Shown: one piece after another, positions 10,831 to 21,176 of the stretch
Layout: every line of letters starts with the position of its first letter
Numbering within the stretch: the first letter of the stretch is position 1
Assembly: GCA_029990175.1 (NCBI GenBank)
Contig: JARKIP010000005.1
Location: 53,867,001-53,931,000, forward strand
Direction of reading: 5' to 3'
Length of the DNA: 64,000 nucleotides
From: Petunia secreta
Lineage: Eukaryota; Streptophyta; Magnoliopsida; Solanales; Solanaceae
Notes under the pieces: model-generated
What the model was told of the DNA's origin: nothing
The model's input: the letters and a program-made list of their open reading frames with translations, nothing else
Databases searched by the model: none
Made by a program: the position numbers and the translations under genes

Positions 10831-12060
10831 GCAGAGAAGAGATCGACAAACTGCGGGATAGATTGTCAAAGATGGATCAGCTAGTTCCCAAGGCGACAGA
10901 ACTGGTATGCCAGCTCTCCGAGGTGTTATGTAAGCAGGGAGGACCCTTGTGGTTGAACTAGAGTTACCAAACAGTAGCCCAGGAAAAAATGCAGCTCTTG
11001 TAGCTTCCAGTGAAAACTGAACCAGACCCAGGTAAGCATCTGTTGCTATATATTTCGATCTCAAAAATAGCATGGAATACAGTTCTTGTATGAAAAGAGA
11101 ATGGGAAACAATTTCCCGTGAAGTATGCCAGCAGAAGACCTTTACACAAAGACAAATATTTGCCTTTGCCTATTCAGTTTATTGCGGCTGAGATCATGGA
11201 AACCCAGGAGTTGCGCTTATATTTTCTGAGCAATCTGGTCAGCATGATCTCCTCTATATCAGTACGGGCCATTTTGTCTAAACCTGGACTCTGAAAACAG
11301 ATAGCAGAGTAGGCTGAGGAACTGCGAGAGTATGAGAGTATTTACCGGCCATGAACGTCCATCGAATCACGGCATCTAGAGGGTTTTACCTCAGACTTCG
11401 TGGAGAAATTGGAGCCGAAGGGGAAGGAGTCCATTAGAAGTGTAGAAACGATCGACGTGGAACTCAAAGGGGAAGAAGCCAACCTTGATCTATAGGTCAA
11501 GACACCTACCGGGATGATCTTCTGCAAGGCCGCAAGAGCTCAAAGCACTGAAGCAAAGTATGAATCCATAATCCTAGCTCTTGACTTAGCCTACAAACTA
11601 GAGGCCAGGGAGGTCAGCTTCTTTAGCAGTTCCCATATAGTGGTCAATCAATTAAACGGAGTTTTTACCAGTGAAGGCATCTATACGCCAGATCGAACGG
11701 AGAAAATATAAATGCTTTTGGAGAACTTTCAGACATGGAAGTATGTCTATTGGGAAGAAAGCCCTAGCTATAATGAAGCATCCGAAGTTTCATGCGATTA
11801 ACAGATAGTGGTCGGGTTAACCCCTGTGGACCTGATGAACCTTGAAGTTTAAGACACAGGTTATGTCACAGGGCAGTGTCACTCGCTGATCAACTATCTA
11901 AGCAAATGAATACTTTCTGAAGACAAGGTAGAAAGCAAACAGCTGCGGAGGCAGGCAGTTCACTGCTACTTAATTGGCGGGGATTTATACCATTGTAATG
12001 TAAGCGGTCCACAAGTCACACCTCGAGGGTCAACACGTTTCGATGAAGGAACCTTGGCGG
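10831..12060 (+). pseudogene. RNase H/tether and integrase-junction remnant of T1 (no RT palm)
   Basis: Around 11030-11140 the frames give HLLLYISISKIAWNTVLVRE, the start of the RNase H-like connection domain. From 11514 comes the second RNase H segment (RAQSTEAKYESIILALDLAY, then HIVVNQLNG), typical of the extra archaeal-type RNase H of Tat elements. Around 11880-12000 the text LSKxILSEDK...QLRRQAVHYCLI leads into the integrase N-terminal zinc domain but stops before it; no DDE core follows. The YxDD palm is missing entirely. The same junctions occur in T2, pointing to an inherited deletion. Confidence 0.7.
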
Positions 12061-12936
12061 GCACCTGCAGTCAACAATGGAAGTATAATCCTTCTCAACA
12101 TTTACTTTAAATAAAGTCTTATTTTCTTCTTACAGTATTTACATACTTGTTTCTCATGTTATGGGTTTTCATCCACAACAACTCAGGCTCCGAGCCCCCA
12201 TTCATCAATAAAACTACTATTTTCCTTAGTCAGTTTTACAATTATAATTCAGATCCATCTACGATACAACTACTCGTAGCCTTGGCCAGGCCTAAGTTGA
12301 AGTAATACGCCCACTTTTTTCTACAAAAAGTAGGGTAACCTACTCGCTTAGAGTTAGACCACATCTAACTCAGCCACTAGGCATTAATCGTAAGTTGAAC
12401 TCGTCAATTCAATAATATTCACACCTACATGCGGGAGGGGACGCCCACGCACATAGTGCCAGAAAGTGTTAAAATACTCAAGTAAACAAGCAACGACGTT
12501 CTGAATTGGAACGCAAAAGTGCTCATTTCGTCATGGGCTAAAGTCGTCCCATTGTGGGCGCAAAACATCCGTCTATCGCAAGCTCAATATAAGCCGTCAA
12601 CTACTGACGCAACTAAAGCGCCTGCCAATACGCACACCCGTTTTTTATAGACACTAGCCCAAAAAGACACATAAACTTGCTGCTTAAATTGCACAAGTAC
12701 GCATAAAAACATTAATGGACATTCATTTCATTAATGACAAACAGTCCGTAGGCTCATAATATACAATTAGTTCTTCCTGAATACAACATTGTTCACGAAA
12801 ATTGTAAAAAAAAAAATGGAAAGGGATGGCTAAAAACTTAAAACTTCTCGAAACTTGCACGGCTGAAGATCCTTCATCTGGATTGTAGCTATAAGCCGCC
12901 AAGTAGTTCGAGGTTCTCCTAGCATCAAGGGATATG
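12061..12936. other. Spacer of T1 between pol remnant and antisense ORF
   Basis: Non-coding and matches, inverted, the 28430-29260 spacer of T2. AATAAAGTCTTATTTTC near 12110 could serve as a polyadenylation region for the sense transcript. The antisense transcript would end here from the other side. Confidence 0.6.
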
Positions 12937-13745
12937 TCAGCTCGAGAAAACTTCAGTGCACAACCTCTGAAGTGACCAAGACTCGGATGCCTTGATCAAA
13001 GTAAGGGTCCTTGGAAGCGTTTGAGCACGGCCACAGTTTTCCACAATCTCGTCCGCCGAACTCGAAGAGAAACTAGAAGATATTCTTCGACCCCTACTGG
13101 TCAAATGGGAGTGCACTACCCCGCAGATCTTCAAGCACAATTGGGAGCTCATCACAAACAGGAAGGCTTGAGCTGGAAACCTACCATAAGGGAGCCTCTT
13201 CCCTCCGGTATCCCATATCAAGCGGCAGCTAAGGCGTTGCAGCAGCAATACGGCCAAACCGGCCGAACCAAGTAATAGCCCCTAAACATGAGTAGAGTTA
13301 GAGCTTGGTAACTCGTTAATCCACCCATGGCTCGAAATTGTGTCCTTTTGTCTCCCATGGAACAGATTCAGACAAGTATGCTTCAACCCTGCTCCGTCAA
13401 AGAGGCTACCTAAGCACCAGAAAAATGCTGGCGGAGAAGCATCATGACAGCTGAAAGGGCCAAGTGTCCTGACCCCACATGACAAGAGGAATATCACAGA
13501 AACTATTGTATTAGAAGAAGATCACACCATAATCAATGCACATGCCACATTGAAGACATTCCGAAGAACATCATTAGGATCCCGATCAAACTTTATGACT
13601 CGAGAGACTCCATTCGTCCAATCACGGATGGAGAAATAGAAGAAGAAAATCGCAGATGATCTCTTCCCAACGACTTTCTCACGCACCATCCATTCAGAAC
13701 GAAGGAGTTTTCTGAGAATATCAAACCATGATCAAAGGGAAATAT
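12937..13745 (-). pseudogene. Antisense ORF of T1
   Basis: Minus strand, opposite to gag-pol. Its start corresponds to the ATG at 27548 in T2 but reads ATA here (at 13745: IFPFDHGLIFSEN against MFAFDPGLIFPEN in T2). Further blocks match T2: VIFLLSCGV...GLKHTCLNLFH at about 13497-13290, and LLLQRLSCRLIW...GKRLPYGRFPAQ at about 13250-13175. A TATA-like motif lies 100 bp upstream (13845-13852). The protein family is not recognised beyond its recurrence in this set of elements. Frameshifts and stops make this copy inactive. Confidence 0.55.
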
Positions 13746-13844
13746 TTTTAAAGATAGAGGAACCATTCTTTCATGAAGAATTTTGAAGAAGAAACAGTAT
13801 TTTTCTGGATGAGAGTTATGATTCTGCTACTGTCACAAAGCCCT

Positions 13845-13852
13845 AATTTATA
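13845..13852 (-). promoter_or_regulatory. TATA-like box of T1 antisense ORF
   Basis: The minus strand reads CTATAAATTAGGG, matching GCCTATAAATAC in T2 (27437-27447) at the same distance from the ORF. Confidence 0.5.
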
Positions 13853-14104
13853 GGCTGAAAGAGACAAGAACGGATCACGAAACGGTCAAGCATAATTATG
13901 GGTTGAGATATGAAATGATTCGGTGCATCGAAATGTATTCTTGGAAAGGTGCATGGAATCGACATCAACCAACTAGATGAAGACGCGTGGAGTTCTCGAA
14001 TAAATCAGCGTCGGTTTTCGTCAAAGAGACTGCGGGTTTCAAGGAGTCATACAGATATCATTCACACTGCTTTCGCTTACTGACTGATTTCGTCAGCACT
14101 CAGC

Positions 14105-14120
14105 AATTGAGGGGACTGAC
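14105..14120 (+). promoter_or_regulatory. Polypurine tract of T1
   Basis: AATTGAGGGGACTGAC directly precedes the 3' LTR. The T4 equivalent is AAGTGGGGGGACTGAC at 59959-59974. Confidence 0.7.
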
Positions 14121-14595
14121 CGTGAGGGAAAAAATAAGCCACCTACTGTTACGGGGATAGGAGTCTAGCTGGCGAGAATAGACTTATTCTATAAGTCACT
14201 GGGCACACTGGATAAATGCATTTTTTATGAGTTACGGCCGTTCAGGCGTGGAATGCAATGCATACAACATGCTACCTTAGGGTTACAGTCTCCTTGTTAG
14301 GGTTTCGTATATACGCCCGCCTTGAGTTTATAGGCCCATGAGCCTTATTAGTCTTTGTATTTTACCATAATTAGGACTGGATATCCACTGCTATAAATAC
14401 CTCTCCTTATATTGTATTGTACATCAAGCGATTCACTACTGAATACGACTATTCTCAAGAAATAAAAGCTCTTTACTTTCTTGTTTATTATTTTTCTCTT
14501 TATTTACTTACTTTTCGTCGTATTTTACTGTAATACTTGTGACCCCTTCATAAATTTAAGTGTTTAACCTAGACGTACAAATTTAGGCATAAACT
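14121..14595 (+). repeat. 3' LTR of T1
   Basis: Matches the 5' LTR along its length, with the first base changed (CGTGAGGG for TGTGTGGG) and the last base T instead of A. The terminal mutations and scattered differences indicate an old insertion. Confidence 0.85.
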
Positions 14596-14970
14596 CTTTC
14601 TGTTTTCAAATTATGAAAAGCTGGTTGTGGTAATTGACTAAATATCTATAATTATTTGTGATGAAAAAATGATATAACAATTATATACTATAAGTTAATA
14701 ATCTTATTAATTGTCAGATAATAAAGACTAAAATGCAATTATAATCATTAATAATAGATCATTTGCATACTTGTGGGCTCAAGTTTATAACCTATGTTCT
14801 TGCACTTATCAAACTTATATTTTATCTTAATAATTTTTAAATATCTATTGTATGATTTTGTATGTATTATTGAAAAAAAAATGTAGAGATGTCAAATTAA
14901 TGTATAAATAACTGGTTATATAAATAAAAGTACTATAAGCATATATATTACTACATTATATAACTAATTA
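14596..14970. other. AT-rich DNA, no gene seen
   Basis: Very AT-rich (repeated ATTAAT/TATATA) with no convincing reading frame. It may be the right part of whatever T1 inserted into. Confidence 0.6.
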
Positions 14971-15197
14971 CTCCCTCCGTTCCAGTTTAGATGAACCCAT
15001 TTGACTTTGCACGGAGTTTAATAAAGAGAGAAGACTTTTGATACTTATGCTCTAAAATAAGTTATAGATATTTGTGGGGCTACAAATCATCTAGGGATGA
15101 GTAAAAGTGAATATTCTTTCCAAATTTAGAAAGAAGTCATTTTTTTTTGAAACAGACTAAAAAGGAAATAGGTTCATCCTTTTTGAAACGGAGGGAG
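14971..15197. mobile_element. Stowaway MITE
   Basis: Terminal inverted repeats CTCCCTCCGTTCCA (left) and TGAAACGGAGGGAG (right), 227 bp, flanked by TA at 14969-14970 and 15198-15199. Non-coding. Better preserved than the MITE at 7368. Confidence 0.85.
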
Positions 15198-15323
15198 TAT
15201 TAAATTACTATAAAAATGTATATCATAAATTATATTTATATAAAAGTAATTTATTAAGTGACTAATTTTATTGGAAGAAATAAAATATCAATAATTAACA
15301 ATATAGTTAATTATATATTGTTT

Positions 15324-15845
15324 GGGCACGTGAGAAGATGGAGTGCAGATGCTCCAGTATGAGGTATGAGAGGCTTGGAGTGTTGGGTCTACAGAGAGGT
15401 AGAGGTAGACCAAAGAAGAACTAGGCCGAGGTGATTAGACAAGACATGATCTAGATCTAGATCACCAAGGACATGACCTTACATAGGGGAGTGTGGAGGT
15501 CGAGGATTAGGGTAGAAGGTTAGGTAGTAGTCGAATATCTTTTCCCATACTAGATGTAGTAGTATGCCTATGTAGATTATTGTTATTCTAGCTTCGCCTT
15601 GATATCTACTGTTTTTGTCTCTTTGTTATGGATATGCTTTAGTTTTACTATTCTCTTTAGCATGATATTACTGACATTACTGATATTACTGTCTTGATTT
15701 TAAAAGTGTTTTCTTATATTTTTTCTCCCTAGCCGAGGGTCTATCGGAAACAGCCTCTCCACATTGGTGGGGGTAAGGTCTGCGTACATCTCACCCTCCC
15801 GAGACCCCACCTGTGGGATATAATGGGTATGTTGTTGTTGTTTTA
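15324..15845 (+). mobile_element. RTE-type LINE, 5'-truncated 3' end
   Basis: From 15331 the frame reads FGHVRRWSADAPV and, after a 1-base shift, RYERLGVLGLQRGRGRPKK, then DMTLHRGVWRSRIRVEG. This is the C-terminal end of plant RTE-clade LINE ORFs. The 3' UTR contains CTCCACATTGGTGGGGGTAA and the tail is (GTT)n (GTTGTTGTTG) at 15833-15844, the usual RTE/SINE-type ending. Stops and a frameshift make it dead. Confidence 0.8.
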
Positions 15846-15907
15846 TGAAATGTTAGTGAGGTTTGTGAGATTGTTCTTATCATTTTAGTAATTATACAGT
15901 TATAAGA
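15846..15907. other. Short AT-rich gap between two LINE 3' ends
   Basis: About 60 bp separating the plus-strand LINE tail from the minus-strand LINE tail. No feature seen. Confidence 0.5.
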
Positions 15908-17121
15908 TACCTAGTGTAATTCCACAAGTGGGGTATGGTAAGGTGAGATATACGCAGACCTTACGCCCACCAAGGTGGAGAGGTTGTCTCTAATAGAACC
16001 TCGGCTCAAGAAATATATTTAGAAAACATGCACACGAAAATAAGATGAAAATACCCATGGTTAATAAAAAATATATAATAAATAAATAAAAATACTGATG
16101 AAGAAACTACTAATAGCGCAGGTAAACAGACAATAGTGAAAGCAATAAAGGCACAAAATACAGCTAACACAGGTGATCTGGGGCCATGTCTTCGGTGATC
16201 TGCAGGTAAGCCATGTCATATCTACTCACATCGCCCCAATACTTTTTCGGTCTACATCTTTCTCTCCATAGACCTAACACAATTAACCTATCGCACCTCC
16301 TCACCGGAGCATCTGCACTCCTCCTTTTCACATGACCGAACCATCAAAGTTTGGCTTCACACATCTTGTCCACCACTGAGGAAATTTCTATTTTGTCATG
16401 TATGACCTCATTCCTGATCATATCCATCCTGGTAAGCCCACACATCCATCTAAGCATTCTTGTCTCTGCTACACTCATCTTATGAATGTGTGAGTTTTTG
16501 AGTGGCCAAAACTCTACTCCATTCAGCATAGCTGGTCTAACGACTACTCTATAGAACTTACGTTTAAGTTCAGGTGGCACGTTCTTATTGCATAGGACAC
16601 CGGAGGAGAGCCTCCACTTCATCCACCCCACTCTTATACAATGCGTGACATCATCGTCAATTTCTTCATTACCTTGGAGAATTGAGCCAAGATACTTGAA
16701 GCTTTATTTCTTGGGGATAACTTATGTATCAAGCGTCACTTCCACATCTGCCTCATGTGATGTATCGCTAAACTTGAACTCCATGTACTTTATTTTCTTC
16801 ATGCTTAGCCTGAAACCTTGGGACTCCAAAGTCTGCCTCCAATCCTCTATCTTATCATTAACCTCGCCGCGTGTTTCGTCAACCAAGTCTATGTCATCTG
16901 CAAGTAATATACACCACAGTATCTCCCCTTGAATACTCTATATTAATTCATCCATCATCAGAGCAAATAAAAAAGGACTAAGCATTGAACCCTGATATAA
17001 CACCATCTCCACTGGGAAATACTCAGATTCTCCTCCTACGATCCTCACTCGGGTCTTGGCTCTATCATATATGTCCTTAATTGCATCAATGCAAGCCACA
17101 GGTATACCCTTAGTATCGAAC
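15908..17121 (-). mobile_element. RTE-type LINE, 5'-truncated, minus strand
   Basis: The 3' UTR (about 15908-16010; minus strand has CCTCTCCACCTTGGTGGGCG) matches the plus-strand copy at 15750-15830. The ORF remnant follows toward 17121, where the LTR of C1 begins. C1 probably inserted into this LINE or joined it by deletion. Confidence 0.8.
16344..17121 (-). pseudogene. Reverse transcriptase and C-terminal region of RTE LINE
   Basis: From 17123 downward the minus strand reads KGIPVACIDAIKDIYDRAKT, then VEMVLYQGSMLSPFLFALMM, which is the fingers/palm part before the ADD motif. At 16631-16344 it reads WMKWRLSSGVLCNKNVPPEL, then MLRWMCGLTRMDMIRNEVI, the C-terminal part. These belong to the plant RTE ORF2 (endonuclease-RT). 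The endonuclease and RT N-terminus are missing because of truncation at 17121. Several frameshifts lie between the two parts. Confidence 0.75.
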
Positions 17122-17995
17122 AAGGTGCACCTATTCAGGATACTAGAAGGGGGGGGGGGGGTTGAATAGTGTCCTCCGATTTTGCTGAAGAACGTTTTTT
17201 GTCACTACAAGAACCCAGTTTTTGTCTAGCTTCAACAATCAGTTAAATAACCACAAACACAGAACAAAAAACTAAAGAACACAGAAGATTTGACATATAA
17301 ATCTCCTTGCTCAAGGGAGAAAAACCACGACCCAAGCTCTAGGATTTTGGTAAGCAACTTCACTAACACAAGAGTAGGTTTTTAGGTTAAAGACTCTATA
17401 ACAAAAGGGTTACACTCTAAACCCTGCAACTCTCAAAGCCGCACTCTAGCTTTTACAAGTTTTTCCTCACAAGAATCACCTACTGCAAATGCTTCTATAA
17501 TTAAGAAGGTAGGTCATAGTTTACAATCAGCTCAACACACCTATACTATCTAAGCACCTTCAACGGAATTGGATCAGCACTGGGTTCTTCGACAGCTGTC
17601 TACTTCGTTCACTCACAAGCGAACAATAAGATTTGCTTTTGCATGCTCTCAACTCTCGCAGTGAATGAATGAATGCGGCTCGCCTCAATTACTTGTTTAT
17701 ATAGGGTGTGGAAAACCCTAGCCGTTTTCGACAAAGAATCTTCTCAATTATGGAAAGACAAGATCTCTTAAGATACACTCCTTGTTTAACTCTATTTGTT
17801 CATACTTCATAGAGGCAGCCAAGGCACGATCTCTTTTGCTGACTAGGACTAATAAGTTGGACGTGTCAGTTTTTTCTAGTTCTGCATGGATTTGCATTCT
17901 GTCATTTTTTCTGTCATTTTTTCGATCGATAGTACCTTCTCATAAGAACCAGGTCCTTTATTTGTCAATCTTCAAAACATAATCATCATCCAACA
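17122..17995 (-). repeat. 3' LTR of C1
   Basis: On the plus strand it starts CAAGGTGCACCTATTCAGG and ends CATCATCCAACA, so on the element strand it begins TGTTGGATGATG. It contains a run of 13 G at 17149-17161. Length about 870 bp. The left edge is uncertain by a few bases because CAAGG occurs before both LTR copies. Confidence 0.75.
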
Positions 17996-18015
17996 AATTC
18001 CCCTTCTTTGACTTT
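17996..18015 (-). promoter_or_regulatory. Polypurine tract of C1
   Basis: The minus strand reads TCAAAGAAGGGGAATT immediately before the LTR start TGTTGG. Confidence 0.75.
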
Positions 18016-18445
18016 GACAAACAAATTTTTCTAAGTAACCTGTACAATTAACACCAAGATAAAAATAAAAAAAGAACAGTTGAAAGAAGTTGAAACAAAA
18101 GGAGTTGGGTCAGAAACACCCCAACATTTCCTTCTTCCTCCTTTTGGCATCATCAAAAAGATTCTAAGTCCCTCCAAGAACCAATTAACACTATCCATTG
18201 TATAGCCAAAGGTTGCAAGTTAACTAAGTAAAAGCACAAGTAATTATCCAAGGGCCCAATGGGAATGCAAATCAGCATAAAAAACATGTTGTTGAAACAA
18301 GAAATTTAACACCAAGCATCCAGGGTTCACACAAGTATAACCTAATAAGTTCAAACTAATTAAAACAAATTGTTTTAACATAACATCAAACAAAAAGATT
18401 TGAAGGAAAACCTAAGGATCTAGACAGAAATTGGGAGGGCAGGTT
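18016..18445. other. Non-coding 3' region of C1
   Basis: Between the extra ORF stop and the PPT; matches 42370-42830 in C2. No frame recognised. Confidence 0.6.
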
Positions 18446-20589
18446 CTAGGGTTGAAGTTCTAAGTACTTGACAAGTGCATCAATGTTATTTGAGTTCCCA
18501 ATGCGCTCCACCACAAGATCTGCTTGATGCTTGTTGCACTCGATGGTCAGGCGGTCAATTTCCTGACCCTTCATCTTTAGCTCTCACTTGAGTTCCTCAT
18601 CCTCAGCCTGCACCTCCTGCAAATGCTGCTCCAACTCCTTCATCCTCTTCTCATCTTCACTGTCTCCAGAACCTTTAGCCTCATCAGCCTTTTAAGTTTT
18701 GACCCTCACTGGATGTTTAGATGCCTATTTCTCCTTGAAAAAATTACATATTTTTAGGATGTTCATCCCAAATAGCTCATTCTATATGGCTTTTTCCCAC
18801 CTTCAAGAGGGACGCCAAAGTGCTCAAATACCTGATGTAGGATGTAGGAGTAGACTAAGGAATATGACTTCTTAGTCTTTGCAACCCTCCTAAATTGCCT
18901 AATTATTAGCCCAGACAGTTTTATCATGACACACATGTCCAGCAGGTCCATGTAAGTCAAATCGAATAGCTGATGGCAACAAGAACATGTGCACAAACTC
19001 GAACAATAGTTGATGGCTTGGCTCCATTTCTTTCTTCATCACTTTTCTTGCATTTTTCGGTCTGGGATTACCAAAGAATTCATTGTCACCTCAATGAGAG
19101 TAACTCCATAAGTTCTCTTGGGCCATTCCAATTTTTTGTACGTGCAATAACAAACAGCAGTCACACCCAAAATTACTCCCAACTTAGTTCTCCCAAACTC
19201 AATCTCCACATCATTGTTTATGGAGTACACTCTCCTTCCCACAACACTACCATTTATAAAAAGTTCTCTTACTTCCTCCACAAACGCATATTTGTCACCC
19301 CTTGAGAACAACCTTGTCCAACCATGAATGTTGATTTTCTCAATAAAACTCTTTATTTGTATCACATCTTTATCAGACAATATACTACTAGCCACCACAT
19401 GTTTCCCTGCAAAGAACTCACCCCTGTCAATGGACTGCTTCATAGGATGGGGAGAACTTTCACCAGAGTCAGAATCATCTGGATCTATGAGCTTCGCAGC
19501 CTTGTCACCTTCTTCCTCCTACAGGAAGTGCTTCTCTAAAGAGGGAGTAAGTTCTTTGGCTGCCTTTTCTACTCTCTTCGTTGCAGCAAACTGCTGCAGC
19601 TTTTCCTCTTGTTGCTTAAGGGCTGACTTGTGGCTATTTTCCTTCCTCCTCTAGCCACCACAGTTTTTTCTTCCTCGTCATACTCAGAAACATCACCTTC
19701 ATTACCTGCCTCATAAGTTCTTTCATCAACGAGTCTCCTAGTTTGTCCAGCCTTTCCTCCTTTCACTTTTCTTTTCTTTCCCCTCAAAGGATCCTTTACT
19801 ACATGTTTCTTCTCATTAACAAATACTACTTCATCCTACTTTTCCTCTTCCTCTGCTCAAAATTTCCTTTTACTTTGTCTCTTTTTAGACACTTCAATTT
19901 TCTGTGTCTCAACTTCCTCATGGTTTCCTATTCAAACTTAGTCCAGTCATTTCATACGTCATCAGTTAACTCAGGAACTGAGGCAGGACCAGATCCTTCC
20001 TCAGATCCTCTAACTACCTCAACAAGTCTTTTTCCTACTTTGATTTTTTTATTTACCACTATGTTCTCCTTCCTCTTAGAAGGAACAACATCCAAACTAA
20101 ATTCGTCGACAAGCCTCCTAGAGAACCACCAGATTCAACCACATTAACCTGTTCTACAGAAATTTTAACAGATTCTATAGGAACTTCCTTTGCTTTTACA
20201 ATAATGAAATTCCCTATCTTTACTATACTACCAGAACCCTCCACATTCACAGATTCAACTAATTTATCTAACCTAGCCACCAATTTTTCAGTCTCAATTT
20301 TCTCAGAGCTCAAAATAGTATCAGGTATAACAGAACTTGATTTTGTAGAACCAGGTCTTACCTCTTTTGATATATTGTCAGACATAACAAGGGCTTCTGA
20401 GGCACTCACATTTTGCAACACACGGTTCACATCTAATTTTTCAATTTTCTTCTGCACTCGCAGCTGTTTCATGTTGAATCTTGAAGCCACACATGCAACA
20501 CTTGGTTTGGGTTTCTTGGCGAGTTTTAAAAAAACTTTAGGCTTTGAAGATTGAGTGGGTGAAGTAGAGGATTTTTGTGGTTGAGACAT
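18446..20589 (-). pseudogene. Extra 3' ORF of C1 (plant-transposon-type protein, coiled-coil C-terminus)
   Basis: Start ATG at 20589 (MSQPQKSSTSPTQSSKPK) and stop TAG at 18446-18448 (end ALVKYLELQP). N-terminal ~180 residues are Ser/Lys/Val-rich and low in structure, followed by an acidic/basic segment (about 19790-19570). A globular middle (19443-18763) includes FIEKINIHGWTRLF, VREFYI-like text VRELFINGSVVG, RTKLGVILGV and FDLTYMDLLDMCVMIKLSGL. A C-terminal coiled coil (18700-18460) includes MKELEQHLQEVQAEDEELKS and KMKGQEIDRLTIECNKHQA. The middle resembles the domain annotated 'putative plant transposon protein'. Its place after RNase H recalls the ORF3/env-like ORF of SIRE elements, but I see no signal peptide or membrane span. 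Frameshifts and stops disrupt it. Confidence 0.65.
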
Positions 20590-21176
20590 GGTAGCAGTTC
20601 TTGAACAATTTTGGAACATAAGAGAATTTTAGTAACTAGATTAGGGTTTTTGTCGGAGAGAGTTATTGGTTAAGAGAGACAAAACGAGTGTTTCAATTTT
20701 GTAAAAGGAATAATGATCAACTTCAGGAAAGATAATCAGCTTTTAAAGCTTTTTGGAACTGGGAAAAGTTATGTGGTGACCGTTTAGATCTTTTAGGGTA
20801 ATGATGTCTCCTAAATCAAGTGGGAAGAGTTTAAAATTTAAAAAAGTGTAACCGAATAAGATAATAGCTAAATTATAGGGCAGTTACGCATGGAATTATT
20901 GGCAATGCTCATGTATGACAATTTAAATTCACCAAGTACTTAGCAGATTAAAAATTTTGTGTACCAGGACATGGTTCCTCATTTCTTCCACAATTCCTTA
21001 CTTGTGCCTATTAAATTCGTAGCTGGAATCACATTAGACTAAATTACAAATGTAAACTTAATTAATCATGTGTACTATTTACAGTACAAAATTTAGAGTG
21101 CACTATACTAACAAAATTCAAACAAATAACTTTAAGATATTTTACTAGCCAATCATTGGGAGAATCAAGTCATGGG
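20590..21176. other. Spacer of C1 between RNase H and extra ORF
   Basis: AT-rich; no coding frame. It could hold the promoter or splice acceptor for the extra ORF, but I cannot point to one with confidence. Confidence 0.5.

Larger units (their letters stand above)
8205..14595 (+). mobile_element. T1: Tat-lineage Ty3/gypsy element with both LTRs, non-autonomous
   Basis: Two LTRs (8205-8687 and 14121-14595) bracket a 5.4-kb interior: PBS, gag, protease, RNase H/tether, a fragment at the integrase N-terminal junction, then an ORF on the minus strand and a polypurine tract. The reverse-transcriptase palm and the integrase DDE core are absent. T2 has the same layout. No clear 5-bp target duplication: the left flank is TTTTT and the right flank CTTTC. 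Many stops and frameshifts indicate age. Confidence 0.85.

Noticed and set aside
17122..17126. CAAGG as target duplication of C1
   Set aside because: CAAGG also precedes the same LTR text at 26343, so it may belong to the LTR; the true right flank of C1 is lost.
17149..17161. Run of 13 G as a regulatory or G-quadruplex signal
   Set aside because: The matching place in the other LTR copy (about 26372-26377) has only about six G, so it looks like simple homopolymer slippage.
19324..20147. Several plus-strand frames inside C1 (19324-19654, 19743-20147)
   Set aside because: Opposite-strand shadows of the Ser/Lys/Glu-rich extra ORF.
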